Shown one piece after another: positions 33,428 to 41,816 of a stretch of DNA of 64,000 bases (position 1 is the stretch's first letter; every line of letters starts with the position of its first letter). The notes beneath the pieces are model-generated. The model searched no databases. It had not been told where the DNA came from and saw nothing but the letters and a program-made list of their open reading frames with translations. Both the position numbers and the translations under genes were made by a program. This DNA is from Micromonospora chokoriensis (GTDB lineage Bacteria > Actinomycetota > Actinomycetes > Mycobacteriales > Micromonosporaceae). Where the stretch lies: positions 107,230 through 171,229 of the forward strand of contig NZ_JOAN01000017.1 of assembly GCF_000718555.1 (NCBI RefSeq). Reading direction: 5' to 3'.

Positions 33428-35572
33428 GTGGACTTTCCAGAGCTGGCCGCCCGCACCCGCCGGTTCAGTCATGGCGCTCCACGCGCTGTCTCGGTGGCTG
33501 AGGACGGCTCCCGGGTGATCTTCCTGCGCTCCGCCGGCCCCGAGGACCCGGCGGACGCGCTCTGGCTGTTGGACGTGGCCACCGCCGAGGAGCGGCTGGT
33601 CGCCGATCCGGCGACCCTGCTGGGCGAGGGCGGGGATGTCCGGTCCCTCTCCCCCGGTGAACGCGCGCTGCGCGAGCGGCTGCGGCTCAGCGCCGCCGGC
33701 ATCGGCTCGTACGCGTTGGACGCGGCCGGTCGGGTTGCGGTGTTCGCGCTGGCCGGGCGGCTGTTCCGGGCCGATCTGGTGCATGGCGACGTGGTCGAGG
33801 TGGCCGCCGTCGGCCCGGTGCTGGACCCTCGTCCGGACCCGACCGGGCAGCGACTGGCGTACGTGACCGACGCGGCCGAGGGTGTGCGCCGGGGCGAGCT
33901 GCGGGTGATCGACCCGGACGGCACCGACACCCTGCTGGCCGGCGAGGACGCCGGGGTGAGTTGGGGCTTGGCCGAGCACATCGCGTCGGAGGAGTTCGGC
34001 CGGTACCGGGGGTACTGGTGGGCGCCGGACGGCCGCTCGGTGCTCGCCGCCCGGGTCGACGAGTCCCGCCTGGAGCGCTGGCACCTGCACGACCCGGCCG
34101 AGCCGGCCAGCCCGCCGACGGCCGTCGCGTACCCCCGGGCTGGTGGGCCGAACGCGGAGGTCAGCCTGCACCTGCTGGACCTGGACGACGGCTGGGTCGA
34201 CGTGCACTGGGACCGGGAGACGTACCCGTACCTGTGCGGGGTCAGTTGGGGTGAGGGCAGCCCGTTGATCACCGTGCTGCGCCGCTCGCAGCAGCACGGG
34301 CTGGTGCTGGCGGTGGACCCCCGAACGGGTGAGACGCAGGTGCACGCCGAGCTGGCCGACCCGCGCTGGGTCGAGCCGATCGCCGGCACACCGGCGCACC
34401 TTCCGGACGGTCGGGTGCTGGTCGGTGGGGAGTTGGCCCACGATGGGTACGACGCGCGGTGCCTGTTCGCCGACGGCACCCTGCTCACCCCGCCGTCGCT
34501 GTACGTACGGCGGGTGGTGGGTCGGCTGCCGGCCGCCTCCGGCCCGGCGGATCTGCTGGTGGAGGCGAGCGACGGCGAGCCGAGCGAACGGCACCTGTTC
34601 CGGGTCCGCACCACCATCGGCGGCGGGGTGGACGCGCGCCGGCTCACCACCGACTCCGGTTGGTACACCGCCGCGGTGGGCGGGGACGTGCTGGCGGTCG
34701 GCGTCGCGTCGCTGGACCACGCCGGGGTGCGCTGGACGGTGCGCCGCGGCGATCAGGAGATCGCCGAGCTGCGGTCGTTCGCCGCCACCCCGCCGTATTC
34801 GCCCCTGCCGCTGCTGGAACGGGTGACCGATCGGCGGCTGCCGGCGGCGGTGCTCTACCCGGACAACCACGTGACGGGCCGGCGGCTGCCGGTGCTGCTG
34901 GACATCTACGGCGGCCCGGGGCACCAGGAGGTCGTGGCGGCGCGGGCCGCGTGGTTGGAACGGCAGTGGTGGGCCGACGCCGGGTTCGCGGTGGTCACCA
35001 TCGACAACCGGGGTACGCCGGGCGTGGCGCCGTCGTTCGAGAAGGCGATCCACCGGCGGGTGGCGGACGTGATCCTGACCGACCAGATCGACGCGCTCAC
35101 CGCGCTCGCCGGTAAGCACCCCGACCTGGACCTGGATCGGGTGGGGATCCGCGGCTGGTCGTTCGGGGGGTGGCTGGCCGGGTTGGCGGTGTTGCGCCAC
35201 CCGGAGCTGTTCCGGTGCGGCATCGCGGGTGCTCCGGTGACCGACTGGGCGCTCTACGACACCGCGTACACCGAGCGTTATCTGGGGTTGCCGGAGGACG
35301 GCCTGGACGTCTACGCGCACCATTCGCTCGTCGAGTTGGCCGCCGAGCCGGTCACCGGGCCGGGCCAGGCCCGCCCGTTGCTGCTGGTGCACGGGATGGC
35401 CGACGACAACGTGGTGGCCGCGCACACGCTGCGGCTCTCCGCGGCCCTGCTGAGCACCGGCCGGCCGCACGCCGTGCTGCCACTGACCGGTGCCACGCAC
35501 ATGGCCGCGAACGGCACCGCCGAGCGGCTACTCCCCCTGGAGCTGGACTTCCTCCGTACCCATCTGTTGTAG
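33428..35572 (+). CDS. S9 family peptidase (dipeptidyl peptidase IV-like)
   Basis: A 714-aa prolyl oligopeptidase-family enzyme. The N-terminal beta-propeller (about 1-480) contains [15 protein letters not shown], matching the double-Glu N-terminus-binding motif of DPP-IV enzymes. The C-terminal alpha/beta hydrolase has Ser in RGWSFGGW (about 578), Asp in VHGMADDNV (about 656) and His in TGATHM (about 690). No signal peptide is seen, so it is cytoplasmic or exported unconventionally. It probably removes N-terminal dipeptides. GTG start at 33428. Monocistronic, ending at a double-palindrome hairpin. Confidence 0.9.
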   Translation: MDFPELAARTRRFSHGAPRAVSVAEDGSRVIFLRSAGPEDPADALWLLDVATAEERLVADPATLLGEGGDVRSLSPGERALRERLRLSAAGIGSYALDAAGRVAVFALAGRLFRADLVHGDVVEVAAVGPVLDPRPDPTGQRLAYVTDAAEGVRRGELRVIDPDGTDTLLAGEDAGVSWGLAEHIASEEFGRYRGYWWAPDGRSVLAARVDESRLERWHLHDPAEPASPPTAVAYPRAGGPNAEVSLHLLDLDDGWVDVHWDRETYPYLCGVSWGEGSPLITVLRRSQQHGLVLAVDPRTGETQVHAELADPRWVEPIAGTPAHLPDGRVLVGGELAHDGYDARCLFADGTLLTPPSLYVRRVVGRLPAASGPADLLVEASDGEPSERHLFRVRTTIGGGVDARRLTTDSGWYTAAVGGDVLAVGVASLDHAGVRWTVRRGDQEIAELRSFAATPPYSPLPLLERVTDRRLPAAVLYPDNHVTGRRLPVLLDIYGGPGHQEVVAARAAWLERQWWADAGFAVVTIDNRGTPGVAPSFEKAIHRRVADVILTDQIDALTALAGKHPDLDLDRVGIRGWSFGGWLAGLAVLRHPELFRCGIAGAPVTDWALYDTAYTERYLGLPEDGLDVYAHHSLVELAAEPVTGPGQARPLLLVHGMADDNVVAAHTLRLSAALLSTGRPHAVLPLTGATHMAANGTAERLLPLELDFLRTHLL

Positions 35573-35609
35573 GCGCTCGGGCCAGCGCTGGCCCGCGCTC
35601 TCAAGATCG

Positions 35610-35671
35610 CACTCGATCCTGGATCGAGTGGTATCCCGGCGCCGAATAGCCACTCGATCCAGGATCGAGCG
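35610..35671. terminator. Double palindrome forming a long hairpin
   Basis: CACTCGATCC-T-GGATCGAGTG (35610-35630) and CACTCGATCC-A-GGATCGAGCG (35651-35671) are each palindromic and also complementary to one another, giving alternative two-hairpin or single long-hairpin folds. The element lies between convergent stops of the S9 peptidase and the SDR genes. Confidence 0.75.
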
Positions 35672-35725
35672 TGACCATGGGACGCCGTCGGGTTGCGACG
35701 TCAGTCGAGGACTGCGCCTTCGCGG

Positions 35726-36508
35726 TCAGACGGCGAATGGTCCGCGTACCGTCACTCCGCCGTCGACTACGAGACTCTGCCCGGTCACATAGGACGAGAG
35801 CGGCGATGCCAGGTAGACGGCTGCCGCGGCGGCATCGCGGGGTGCTCCGAGCCGGCCCATCGGGATCTCGGGCACGTCGCCGTCGACAGGCGCGGAGTTC
35901 GCTACGGCCGTCGCGATGGCACCGCAGGCCACCACGTTCATGCGAATCGCGTCGGCGGCGTACTCCGCAGCTACCGTTCTGGCGAGGCTGGCCAGGCCGG
36001 CTTTGGCAGCACCATATCCGGCCTGCATGGGCGCGGCCATCACCCCGGCCACCGAACCCACACTGACGATGGATCCGCCGCCACCTTGAGCCAGGAAGAC
36101 GCGGATTGCGGCGCGGGCTGCCCGTACGACGTAGCGAAGATTCATCTCGTACGCGAGGTCCCAGTCATCGTCGCTCATCTCGTGCAACCGCACCGCCGGG
36201 ACGAACGCGACCTGGCCGCCGACGACAGTGACGAGCGTGTCGAGCCGTCCGAAGGCGGCGACGGTCTGGCTGACGAACCCGTCGATCGCGGACGGAGAAC
36301 GCACATCACCGGCGAGCGCGACGGCCCGGACGCCAGACTTCGCCAACTCATCGGCGGCTTCGTTGGAACGCTCCGGATCGAGGTCGGCGACGGCGACCGC
36401 CGCACCGGCTGCGGCGAAAGCTCGTGAGATCGCGCGTCCGATTCCGTCGCCCCCGCCGCCAATGATCAACGCGTTCATGCCGTCGAGCGGCCTGGTGAAG
36501 TCGATCAT
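35726..36508 (-). CDS. SDR family oxidoreductase
   Basis: A 260-aa short-chain dehydrogenase/reductase. The cofactor loop is GGGGDGIGRAISRAF, a slightly unusual TGxxxGIG variant. ADLDPERS suggests an NAD preference through the Asp after the second strand. GSIVSVGSVAGV holds the catalytic Ser and YGAAKAG the Tyr-Lys pair. The C-terminus has SSYVTGQSLVVDGGVTV. The substrate is unknown. It is convergent with the S9 peptidase and divergent from the GIY-YIG gene, and is the first gene of the accessory-looking region. Confidence 0.9.
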   Translation of the reverse strand: MIDFTRPLDGMNALIIGGGGDGIGRAISRAFAAAGAAVAVADLDPERSNEAADELAKSGVRAVALAGDVRSPSAIDGFVSQTVAAFGRLDTLVTVVGGQVAFVPAVRLHEMSDDDWDLAYEMNLRYVVRAARAAIRVFLAQGGGGSIVSVGSVAGVMAAPMQAGYGAAKAGLASLARTVAAEYAADAIRMNVVACGAIATAVANSAPVDGDVPEIPMGRLGAPRDAAAAAVYLASPLSSYVTGQSLVVDGGVTVRGPFAV

Positions 36509-36586
36509 GGACGGATCTTTCCACAGATTTGGCGACCGGCGGTGGCCCCGGCCACGATTCGCCTGCGACGTCTAGGGTTGCCCCCG

Positions 36587-37177
36587 ATGACCACGCCCGG
36601 CACGCGACCCGACGTCCCCTCCGACGAGGCCCGAGTCAAAGAGGCTCTGCGGCTGCTCTCCGGCGCGCCGATCGAGCTCGATGTCGCCGTCAAGCGGCTC
36701 AGCCGTGGCGGCGGTGTCTACGCCTGGTGGGCTTGTCCTTCGACCCTTCCCGACCTCCCCGGGCCGGCGAATGGAACGGATCCGTCGCTACGGCTGCTGT
36801 ACCTCGGACGGGCAACCAGTCTGCGGGGCCGGATCCTGCGCAACCATCTGCGACGTTCGGGCAGCTCGACTCTGCGCCGTACGTTGGCCGGGCTTCTGGT
36901 CTCCGAGGGATACCGAACGACGTGGACCGGTCGGGTCGTCCTGCTTCCTGAGGATGAGACACGGCTGACCGCGTGGATGCACGAGCACCTGCGCTTGACC
37001 TGGGCCGAGGACGCGGAGCCAGCGATCATCGAGGCCCAACTCGTCCGGCGTCTGCACCCGCCGCTCAACGTGCGGGGCGTCGACCCCGAGCACCTTCAGG
37101 CGGCCGTGGTCGCCGCCAAGAACTCATACAACGCCAGCAGTGGCCCGGTCGAGCCCCCGAGCAGCAGTAACCATTAA
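36587..37177 (+). CDS. GIY-YIG nuclease family protein
   Basis: A 196-aa protein with a single GIY-YIG-like domain. GGGVYAWWACP supplies the GIY-type strand and LRLLYLGRATSLRGRIL the YIG-type strand with its following Arg. A Glu in ETRLTAWMHEHLRL or AIIEAQLVRRLHPPLNV could be the metal ligand. The family includes DNA repair and homing nucleases and many stand-alone actinobacterial proteins of unknown role. ATG 36587 is preferred over an upstream GTG. A terminator hairpin follows at 37204. Confidence 0.78.
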   Translation: MTTPGTRPDVPSDEARVKEALRLLSGAPIELDVAVKRLSRGGGVYAWWACPSTLPDLPGPANGTDPSLRLLYLGRATSLRGRILRNHLRRSGSSTLRRTLAGLLVSEGYRTTWTGRVVLLPEDETRLTAWMHEHLRLTWAEDAEPAIIEAQLVRRLHPPLNVRGVDPEHLQAAVVAAKNSYNASSGPVEPPSSSNH

Positions 37178-37203
37178 CCCTGCCATCGTTCGGCACAACG
37201 TAG

Positions 37204-37233
37204 AGCGCCCGCCCCCATACCGGGACGGGCGCT
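37204..37233. terminator. Terminator between convergent genes
   Basis: AGCGCCCG (37204-37211) pairs with CGGGCGCT (37226-37233), with further C/G pairing inside. It lies 27 bp past the GIY-YIG stop and 49 bp from the convergent DUF805 stop. Confidence 0.7.
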
Positions 37234-37281
37234 TCCGTACGTCTGGCGTTCTACGACCGAGATGCCGAGCGCGGAGAGCGA

Positions 37282-37656
37282 TCAGCCCTTGGGGCTGGCG
37301 CCGAACCGGTTCGGGCCGTATGTGCCGTCCGATACGTAAAACACGAACAGAACGATGCCGCCCACGAGCGGCACCAGCCCGATCAGCAACCACCACCCCG
37401 TCCGTCCGGTGTCGTGCAGGCGTCGCACCGTGAGCGCCAGCGCCGGCAGCAGCAGCACCAGGTAGGCGATGAGACGGATGAGGCCGATCGAGGAGTCCTC
37501 CCCGAAGTTCAATCCCAGGACGCCGTCCAGAATGGCAGCGACAACATTGACCAGGGCGCCGAACAGGGCGAACCACCAGAACTCAGACCGACGGGCCCGA
37601 CCTCTGAAGCCGATGTACTGGGTGAAGGCCGACTTGACGGCGGCGTTGAAGGACAT
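37282..37656 (-). CDS. DUF805 family membrane protein
   Basis: A 124-aa protein matching the DUF805 family: the N-terminal FTQYIGFRGRARRSEFWWFALF, followed by hydrophobic segments (LVNVVAAILDGVLGL, IAYLVLLLPALALTVRRLHD, GWWLLIGLVPLVGGIVLFVF) and the terminal GPNRFGASPKG. RRLHDTGRTGWW is the most conserved motif. Function is unknown; some relatives are phage- or toxin-resistance linked, but nothing here shows that. Monocistronic, preceded by an AT-richer region. Confidence 0.88.
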   Translation of the reverse strand: MSFNAAVKSAFTQYIGFRGRARRSEFWWFALFGALVNVVAAILDGVLGLNFGEDSSIGLIRLIAYLVLLLPALALTVRRLHDTGRTGWWLLIGLVPLVGGIVLFVFYVSDGTYGPNRFGASPKG

Positions 37657-37854
37657 AGCTATAGCCGATCTTTTGAGGGGGTTTGCAAGATCATCTCGGA
37701 CGCAGCCAAGCAGGTCGACGCAGCGGGGTCAACCGCCAGACAGTCGAGAAGCAGAAACCGCATCGCCCGCAAAACGATCATGCAAGAGCTGGTGAACGCC
37801 TGCCACAGGGCGCACCACCGCCAGGCGAACAGAAGGTGTTTGCGCCGCGGTGCG

Positions 37855-39027
37855 CTACCCGATCCCCAGTGCGACAGCGAGCCGGTGGATCGTCGGCGGG
37901 GCGTCCGGATCGCGGACGACTTGGGCCACCACGTCGCGTGCCGCTGGCCGGTGCCGGATCTCGGCCGGCGCGATGCGGTCGGCTCGCAACAGGACCCGAG
38001 CCGCGTTGGTGGGATCGTTCGTCTGCAGATAGGCGCGCGCCACGTCGATCAGGTGTGCGGCCCGGTGCTCGACCGGCAGCCACCGCCACCCGTCCCGCCC
38101 GATCACCTCCTCGTGCCACCTGATCGCCTGCGGCCCGTCGCCCAGCTCAACGGCGGCGGCGACCCGGCCCAGCTCAACGGCGGCCGGCCCGAAGGCCGTG
38201 CGGTAATGGTCGTGCCCGTCGCCCACCCGAGCGGCCAGTCCCGCAGCCTCATCCAGCAGCTCAGCGACCACCCGGTCATCACCCGCCCGGGCCGCGATCA
38301 GGGCCGCCTGCACCAGCAATGAGCCGCGCAGCGACAGCTCCCCCGGTGATCGCTTGGCGTCGTCTGGGCCGAGCTGGTGGGCGGCGGCGAGCATCACCGA
38401 CTTCGCCCGCGCTGACGCCGGCAGGACCTGACCCAACTGGATCGCCGCGCAGGCCAGGAGTACCCGGTCATCATCGGCGGCGGAGACCGCCCGGTCAGCG
38501 GCCAACCAGGCGAGACTCCCCTCCCCCAGCTTCACCAACAGCGCCGCCGTCACTCGATACGCCTCCACCACTGCCGCCGGGTCGCGTAGGTGGGCGCGAT
38601 GAACCCTGGTCACCAACGTGGGCAGCAACTCGATCAGACGCGGGTACCGGGCGTGCTGGTAGGTCATCCACGCGTGCCGCACCTCCCGAGCCAACCGATC
38701 CGGCGACATCGCCTCCCGGTCCGCCGGGCATCCAAGAACCATTGGGTACGCCGACAGCGCCGCCCGAATCCGCGCAACGCCTTCGCGATGCGCGGCTGCC
38801 GCAACAGGTTGGGCATCACGACCAAGCAGGGCTGCCGGATCGACTCGCAACACCGCCGCGATCTCCCGAATCGTTGACACCCGATCCAGGGAACGGACTC
38901 CACGCTCGATCTTGTCCACCCAGCTCTTCGACTTTCCCAACCGATCCGCGAACGACTGCTGCGACAGCCTCCGCCGCACCCGCAGATACGCCACCCGCCG
39001 ACCAATCGGCACCGGATCACGGCTCAC
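37855..39027 (-). CDS. XRE-type HTH regulator with helical repeat C-terminus
   Basis: A 390-aa protein. The N-terminal helix-turn-helix is IGRRVAYLRVRRRLSQQSFADRLGKSKSWVDKIERG. The remaining about 310 residues are Ala/Arg-rich helices resembling tetratricopeptide-like repeats (LLVKLGEGSLAWLAADRAV, RAAHLIDVARAYLQTNDPTN), as in actinobacterial regulators that sense small peptides or partner proteins. The GTG at 39027 lies inside the last codons of a 54-aa gene upstream, overlapping by 11 bp, so the two are translationally coupled. The target is unknown. Confidence 0.83.
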   Translation of the reverse strand: MSRDPVPIGRRVAYLRVRRRLSQQSFADRLGKSKSWVDKIERGVRSLDRVSTIREIAAVLRVDPAALLGRDAQPVAAAAHREGVARIRAALSAYPMVLGCPADREAMSPDRLAREVRHAWMTYQHARYPRLIELLPTLVTRVHRAHLRDPAAVVEAYRVTAALLVKLGEGSLAWLAADRAVSAADDDRVLLACAAIQLGQVLPASARAKSVMLAAAHQLGPDDAKRSPGELSLRGSLLVQAALIAARAGDDRVVAELLDEAAGLAARVGDGHDHYRTAFGPAAVELGRVAAAVELGDGPQAIRWHEEVIGRDGWRWLPVEHRAAHLIDVARAYLQTNDPTNAARVLLRADRIAPAEIRHRPAARDVVAQVVRDPDAPPTIHRLAVALGIG

Positions 39028-39181
39028 CACGCCACCGCCGATCCGGCACTGCCCGAGTCGTCTCTTGCGCCGGTATCCGCTCCACCTCGGCCTGCGCGAG
39101 CAACCGGCGCTTGACTTCCTCCCGTTCGGCGGCGTCGATCTGCTCGCCCCGGCTGACCGGCTCATCGTCAGAACTGGGCAT
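39017..39181 (-). CDS. Small acidic/basic protein, 54 aa, upstream of the XRE gene
   Basis: An ATG at 39181 is preceded by GGAGGTGATA, almost a full complement of the 16S rRNA 3' end and the best ribosome-binding site in the window. The protein begins MPSSDDEPVSRGEQID, continues with a charged helix (AAEREEVKRRLLAQAEVERI) and ends basic. Its stop lies 11 bp inside the XRE gene. Strong initiation here would drive translation of the regulator. It may be a partner or sensor peptide of the XRE protein. I recognise no family. Confidence 0.68.
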   Translation of the reverse strand: MPSSDDEPVSRGEQIDAAEREEVKRRLLAQAEVERIPAQETTRAVPDRRWRGEP

Positions 39182-39249
39182 TATCACCTCCGCTACGGGG
39201 GCGCTTCGGCAGGCTCAGCCGACTCGTGAGGTCCACAATGCCGCCGATC

Positions 39250-39327
39250 TGTCGCCAGGCGCGACGGCACAGAGTGCGACATGACGGGCACATACAAGGC
39301 GACATTAAGGCGACACAGGGCTATTGT
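39250..39327 (+). promoter_or_regulatory. Probable promoter and direct-repeat operator for the XRE gene at 39335
   Basis: AAGGCGACA occurs at 39296-39304 and again at 39307-39315, an 11-bp spacing that puts both on one face of the helix. TGTCGCC at 39250-39256 is the same core inverted. TATTGT at 39322-39327 fits a -10 and lies 7 bp before the ATG at 39335, suggesting a leaderless transcript with the repeats over the -35 region. Confidence 0.5.
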
Positions 39328-39334
39328 GGCGAAC

Positions 39335-40078
39335 ATGAATGCCCCGAACACCGCCCTACGCGCGGTCCGCACCGGGATGCGCATGAGCCAGGACGACTTC
39401 GCCCGCGCGCTTCAAGCCGCCGGCCTCCGAGTCGGCGAGCCCAACGACGCCAACAAGAGACTCGTCCAACGCTGGGAGTCCGGCGCGATCGCCGCACCAC
39501 GGCCCGTGTACGCCCGCGTCCTGGAGGTCGTCACCGGCCTGCCGATCTCGCTGCTCGGCTTCGCCGCGATACCCGATGGCCAAGCCGTCGACGACCAGCG
39601 CGGCGGCCACGACCTGACCTCGCCCATGTCCAGCCTGGCCACGCCAACGCCCAAGCCCCTTGCAGTTCACGGATCGCACGAGGGCATCTGGCTCAGCCGC
39701 TACCAATACCACTCCAGCGGCCGGGGAGACTCCTTCGCCGGGCAGCACTTCGTGGTCGTACTCCAGCACGGCGACCGGCTTACCGTGCGCAGCCTGCCCG
39801 GCTCGGCGGCATCGTCACTGTCGCTGGATCTCACCGTGGACGGTGCCGTGGTCACCGGTACCTGGGTGGAGCAGACCGATCCCGCCGGCTACTACCGGGG
39901 AGCCCGGTACCACGGCGCAATTCAGCTACTGGTGGAGCCCACCGGCCGACGGATGGCCGGGAAATGGGTCGGGTTCGGCAAGGACATGGACGTCAACACC
40001 GGCCCATGGGAGCTGACCTTCCGTGATGCCTCCACGTCCAAGGCGACGCTCGGCCAGTACAACAGGCCGCCCGAATAG
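39335..40078 (+). CDS. XRE-type HTH protein fused to a beta-rich domain
   Basis: A 247-aa protein. Residues 8-55 are a helix-turn-helix (TGMRMSQDDFARALQAAG, KRLVQRWESG). After a linker, residues about 110-235 form a beta-rich domain with regularly spaced Gly and aromatic residues (HEGIWLSRYQYHSSGRG, GTWVEQTDPAGYYRGARYH, GKWVGFGKDMDVNTGPWEL). It looks like a lipocalin-like or other beta-barrel ligand-binding fold. I take ATG 39335 because the upstream ATG at 39281 would place promoter-like repeats inside the gene. It is convergent with a cREC-like gene. Probably a ligand-responsive regulator; the ligand is unknown. Confidence 0.75.
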   Translation: MNAPNTALRAVRTGMRMSQDDFARALQAAGLRVGEPNDANKRLVQRWESGAIAAPRPVYARVLEVVTGLPISLLGFAAIPDGQAVDDQRGGHDLTSPMSSLATPTPKPLAVHGSHEGIWLSRYQYHSSGRGDSFAGQHFVVVLQHGDRLTVRSLPGSAASSLSLDLTVDGAVVTGTWVEQTDPAGYYRGARYHGAIQLLVEPTGRRMAGKWVGFGKDMDVNTGPWELTFRDASTSKATLGQYNRPPE

Positions 40079-40209
40079 GACGGATCGCCGATGCCATCGG
40101 TCAAGAGGGTATCGCTCTATGTCATCACGGTTGGAGGCACCCGCATCTGGGCGGCGTACCTGCTCAGTCGCCGTCGGAGTGGGCTGGCCGTCCGGCCCTT
40201 TCGTTCCGA

Positions 40210-40611
40210 TCAGCTCGTCATAGGGCCATCGAGATAGCCGACGTCCGCGGAGCCCGACGCGACGCGGACGCGATACCCCCAGTGCCGTAGGACCTGCGCA
40301 ATCTTCGCGGCTCCGCCTGGGTTGGCGGAGTGGACGTTGATGACGCCAACATCGAAGGGCCGCTTCTCGAACGCGGCTTGTTCCAGGATCTCCACGACCG
40401 GCCAGATTGTGTCGTCGCCACCCAAGTCGTGGTCCAGCCACAGCTCGTCCAGGAACCTGTCCCGGTACCGACGGAGAAGCCTGACTCCGGCAGCGCTGGT
40501 CCGAGCCACCTCGGCGCCCCGGCCGTCCACAAACGAACGGAGATCATCGATCAGCACGATCGTTCGGCGGACATCCACGAGATAATGATGGTCTGCGGCC
40601 TCATGCAGCAA
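40210..40611 (-). CDS. cREC-like receiver domain protein
   Basis: A 133-aa protein resembling the family called cyclic-phosphate processing receiver domain (cREC). The pattern is VLIDDLRSF at strand 1, LDELWLDHDLGGDD at the acidic pocket, then VINVHSANPGGAAKIAQVLRHWG near the end. Asp residues in the first two motifs recall response-regulator receivers, but no histidine kinase is nearby. The N-terminus is uncertain: the first dozen residues may not be translated, and no clear ribosome-binding site is seen at ATG 40611. The family is discussed in nucleotide-linked conflict systems; I have no evidence for its activity here. Confidence 0.62.
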   Translation of the reverse strand: MLHEAADHHYLVDVRRTIVLIDDLRSFVDGRGAEVARTSAAGVRLLRRYRDRFLDELWLDHDLGGDDTIWPVVEILEQAAFEKRPFDVGVINVHSANPGGAAKIAQVLRHWGYRVRVASGSADVGYLDGPMTS

Positions 40612-40745
40612 CCGCGCGTCACCGATCGCCCATCCTCAACGCCGCCGCTGGGACGCAGCGCGCTCCTCTGCCGCGAACGGCGATCAGCCGCATTCGGCTG
40701 GCTTCGGCGGCGAGCGCGCTGTCTCGCCGAGGTTGGATGAGGGGC

Positions 40746-40776
40746 TTGCATCTCAAGCCGCTTGAGATCGCATAGT
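40746..40776 (+). promoter_or_regulatory. MerR-type promoter with 19-bp spacer
   Basis: TTGCAT (40746-40751, -35) and CATAGT (40771-40776, -10) are separated by exactly 19 bp, the overlong spacing typical of MerR-activated promoters. Inside is a perfect inverted repeat TCTCAAG-CCG-CTTGAGA (40751-40767). It lies directly upstream of the MerR gene and implies autoregulation. Confidence 0.78.
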
Positions 40777-40789
40777 GGGCGTCGTGGAG

Positions 40790-41776
40790 ATGCACGAGCT
40801 GTACGCCATCGGAGATGTCGCCCGGCGGACCGGCCTGAGCGTCAGCGCCGTCCGGTACTACGCGGACGCCGGTGTCGTCACGCCGGCCGCCAGCACCCCG
40901 GCTGGTCACCGCCTGTACGACGTGTCGGCCATCGCCCGGCTGGAACTGGTCCGGACGCTACGGGAACTCGACGCCGGCCTGGACGAGATCCGGCGGGTGC
41001 TGGCCGGCGAGGCGACGCTGCGCGAGCTGGCCACCACCCACCTGGCTCTGCTGGCCCGGCAGGAGGCACGGCTGCGCAGCCGACGCGCGGTGCTGTCGGC
41101 CATCCTGCGGCAGGACTCCACGGCCGAGCAGGTCACGCTTATGCACAAGCTGGTTGGCATGCCGGACGAGGAACGCGACCGACTGATCGACGAGTTCTGG
41201 ACCGAGGTCTCCACCGGCTGGGAGCCGCCGGAGCGGATGGTCGAGTGGTGGCGGGCGGCCCGACCGGAGCTACCCGAACATCCCACCGCAGCCCAACTGG
41301 AGGCGTGGATCGAGCTGGCCGAGCTGGTCCGGGACACCGAGGTCCGGCAGGCTGTACGCCGTGAGCTGCACGAGGCGTGCACCACCGGGGCCGGGCCACT
41401 GATGACCTCGTCGCCCATGCTGGACGCCCTGGAAGCGGGCGCCGCGATCGGCCAGCCGGTGATGGACGCGGCGCGCGAGCAGGTGCCACCGGACTCGCCC
41501 AGGGGGCGGGAGATCGCCGACCAGTGGATCGCCTGGTTGACCAGCATCTTCGCGACACCGGACAACCCCGCGATGCCGGACACGCCCGAGTTCCGGATCC
41601 AGGCCGCCGACCACATGCTGAGGGGCGCCGAATGGGATCGCACACCGCCCGAGCCGGAAGGACCGTTCGACAGGTACATGGAGCTGGTCGCCACCGTGAA
41701 CAACGCGCCGCCGGAGCAGTTCCCGTACGAGTGGCTGGCCGCGGCACTGCGCGCGTCCGCCGCGCCGGCTTCCTGA
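40790..41776 (+). CDS. MerR family transcriptional regulator
   Basis: A 328-aa regulator. The N-terminal winged helix is LYAIGDVARRTGLSVSAVRYYADAGVV (two halves around VARRTG and VRYY), followed by the dimerisation helix LRELDAGLDEIRRVLAGEATL. The C-terminal about 200 residues are helical (QEARLRSRRAVLSAIL, DEFWTEVSTGWEPPERMVEWW), a TipAS-like or GyrI-unlike effector region I cannot assign. A GTG at 40775 overlaps the -10 and cannot be the start. ATG 40790 with GGAG just upstream, or GTG 40784, fits the promoter. The family typically responds to drugs or metals. Confidence 0.88.
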   Translation: MHELYAIGDVARRTGLSVSAVRYYADAGVVTPAASTPAGHRLYDVSAIARLELVRTLRELDAGLDEIRRVLAGEATLRELATTHLALLARQEARLRSRRAVLSAILRQDSTAEQVTLMHKLVGMPDEERDRLIDEFWTEVSTGWEPPERMVEWWRAARPELPEHPTAAQLEAWIELAELVRDTEVRQAVRRELHEACTTGAGPLMTSSPMLDALEAGAAIGQPVMDAAREQVPPDSPRGREIADQWIAWLTSIFATPDNPAMPDTPEFRIQAADHMLRGAEWDRTPPEPEGPFDRYMELVATVNNAPPEQFPYEWLAAALRASAAPAS

Positions 41777-41816
41777 CGGGCAACTAGCGGCTCGGCCGGT
41801 GTGGCAAGATCGCCGG

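Noticed and set aside
33340..35500. Minus-strand open frame extending mshB upstream for over 2 kb
   Set aside because: It is antisense to the S9 peptidase, whose catalytic triad is complete; mshB clearly begins at or near 33340.
40091..40222. Short plus-strand frame of about 43 codons after the XRE gene
   Set aside because: The ribosome-binding site is weak and too distant, the product has no recognisable features, and it runs into the 3' end of the convergent cREC-like gene.
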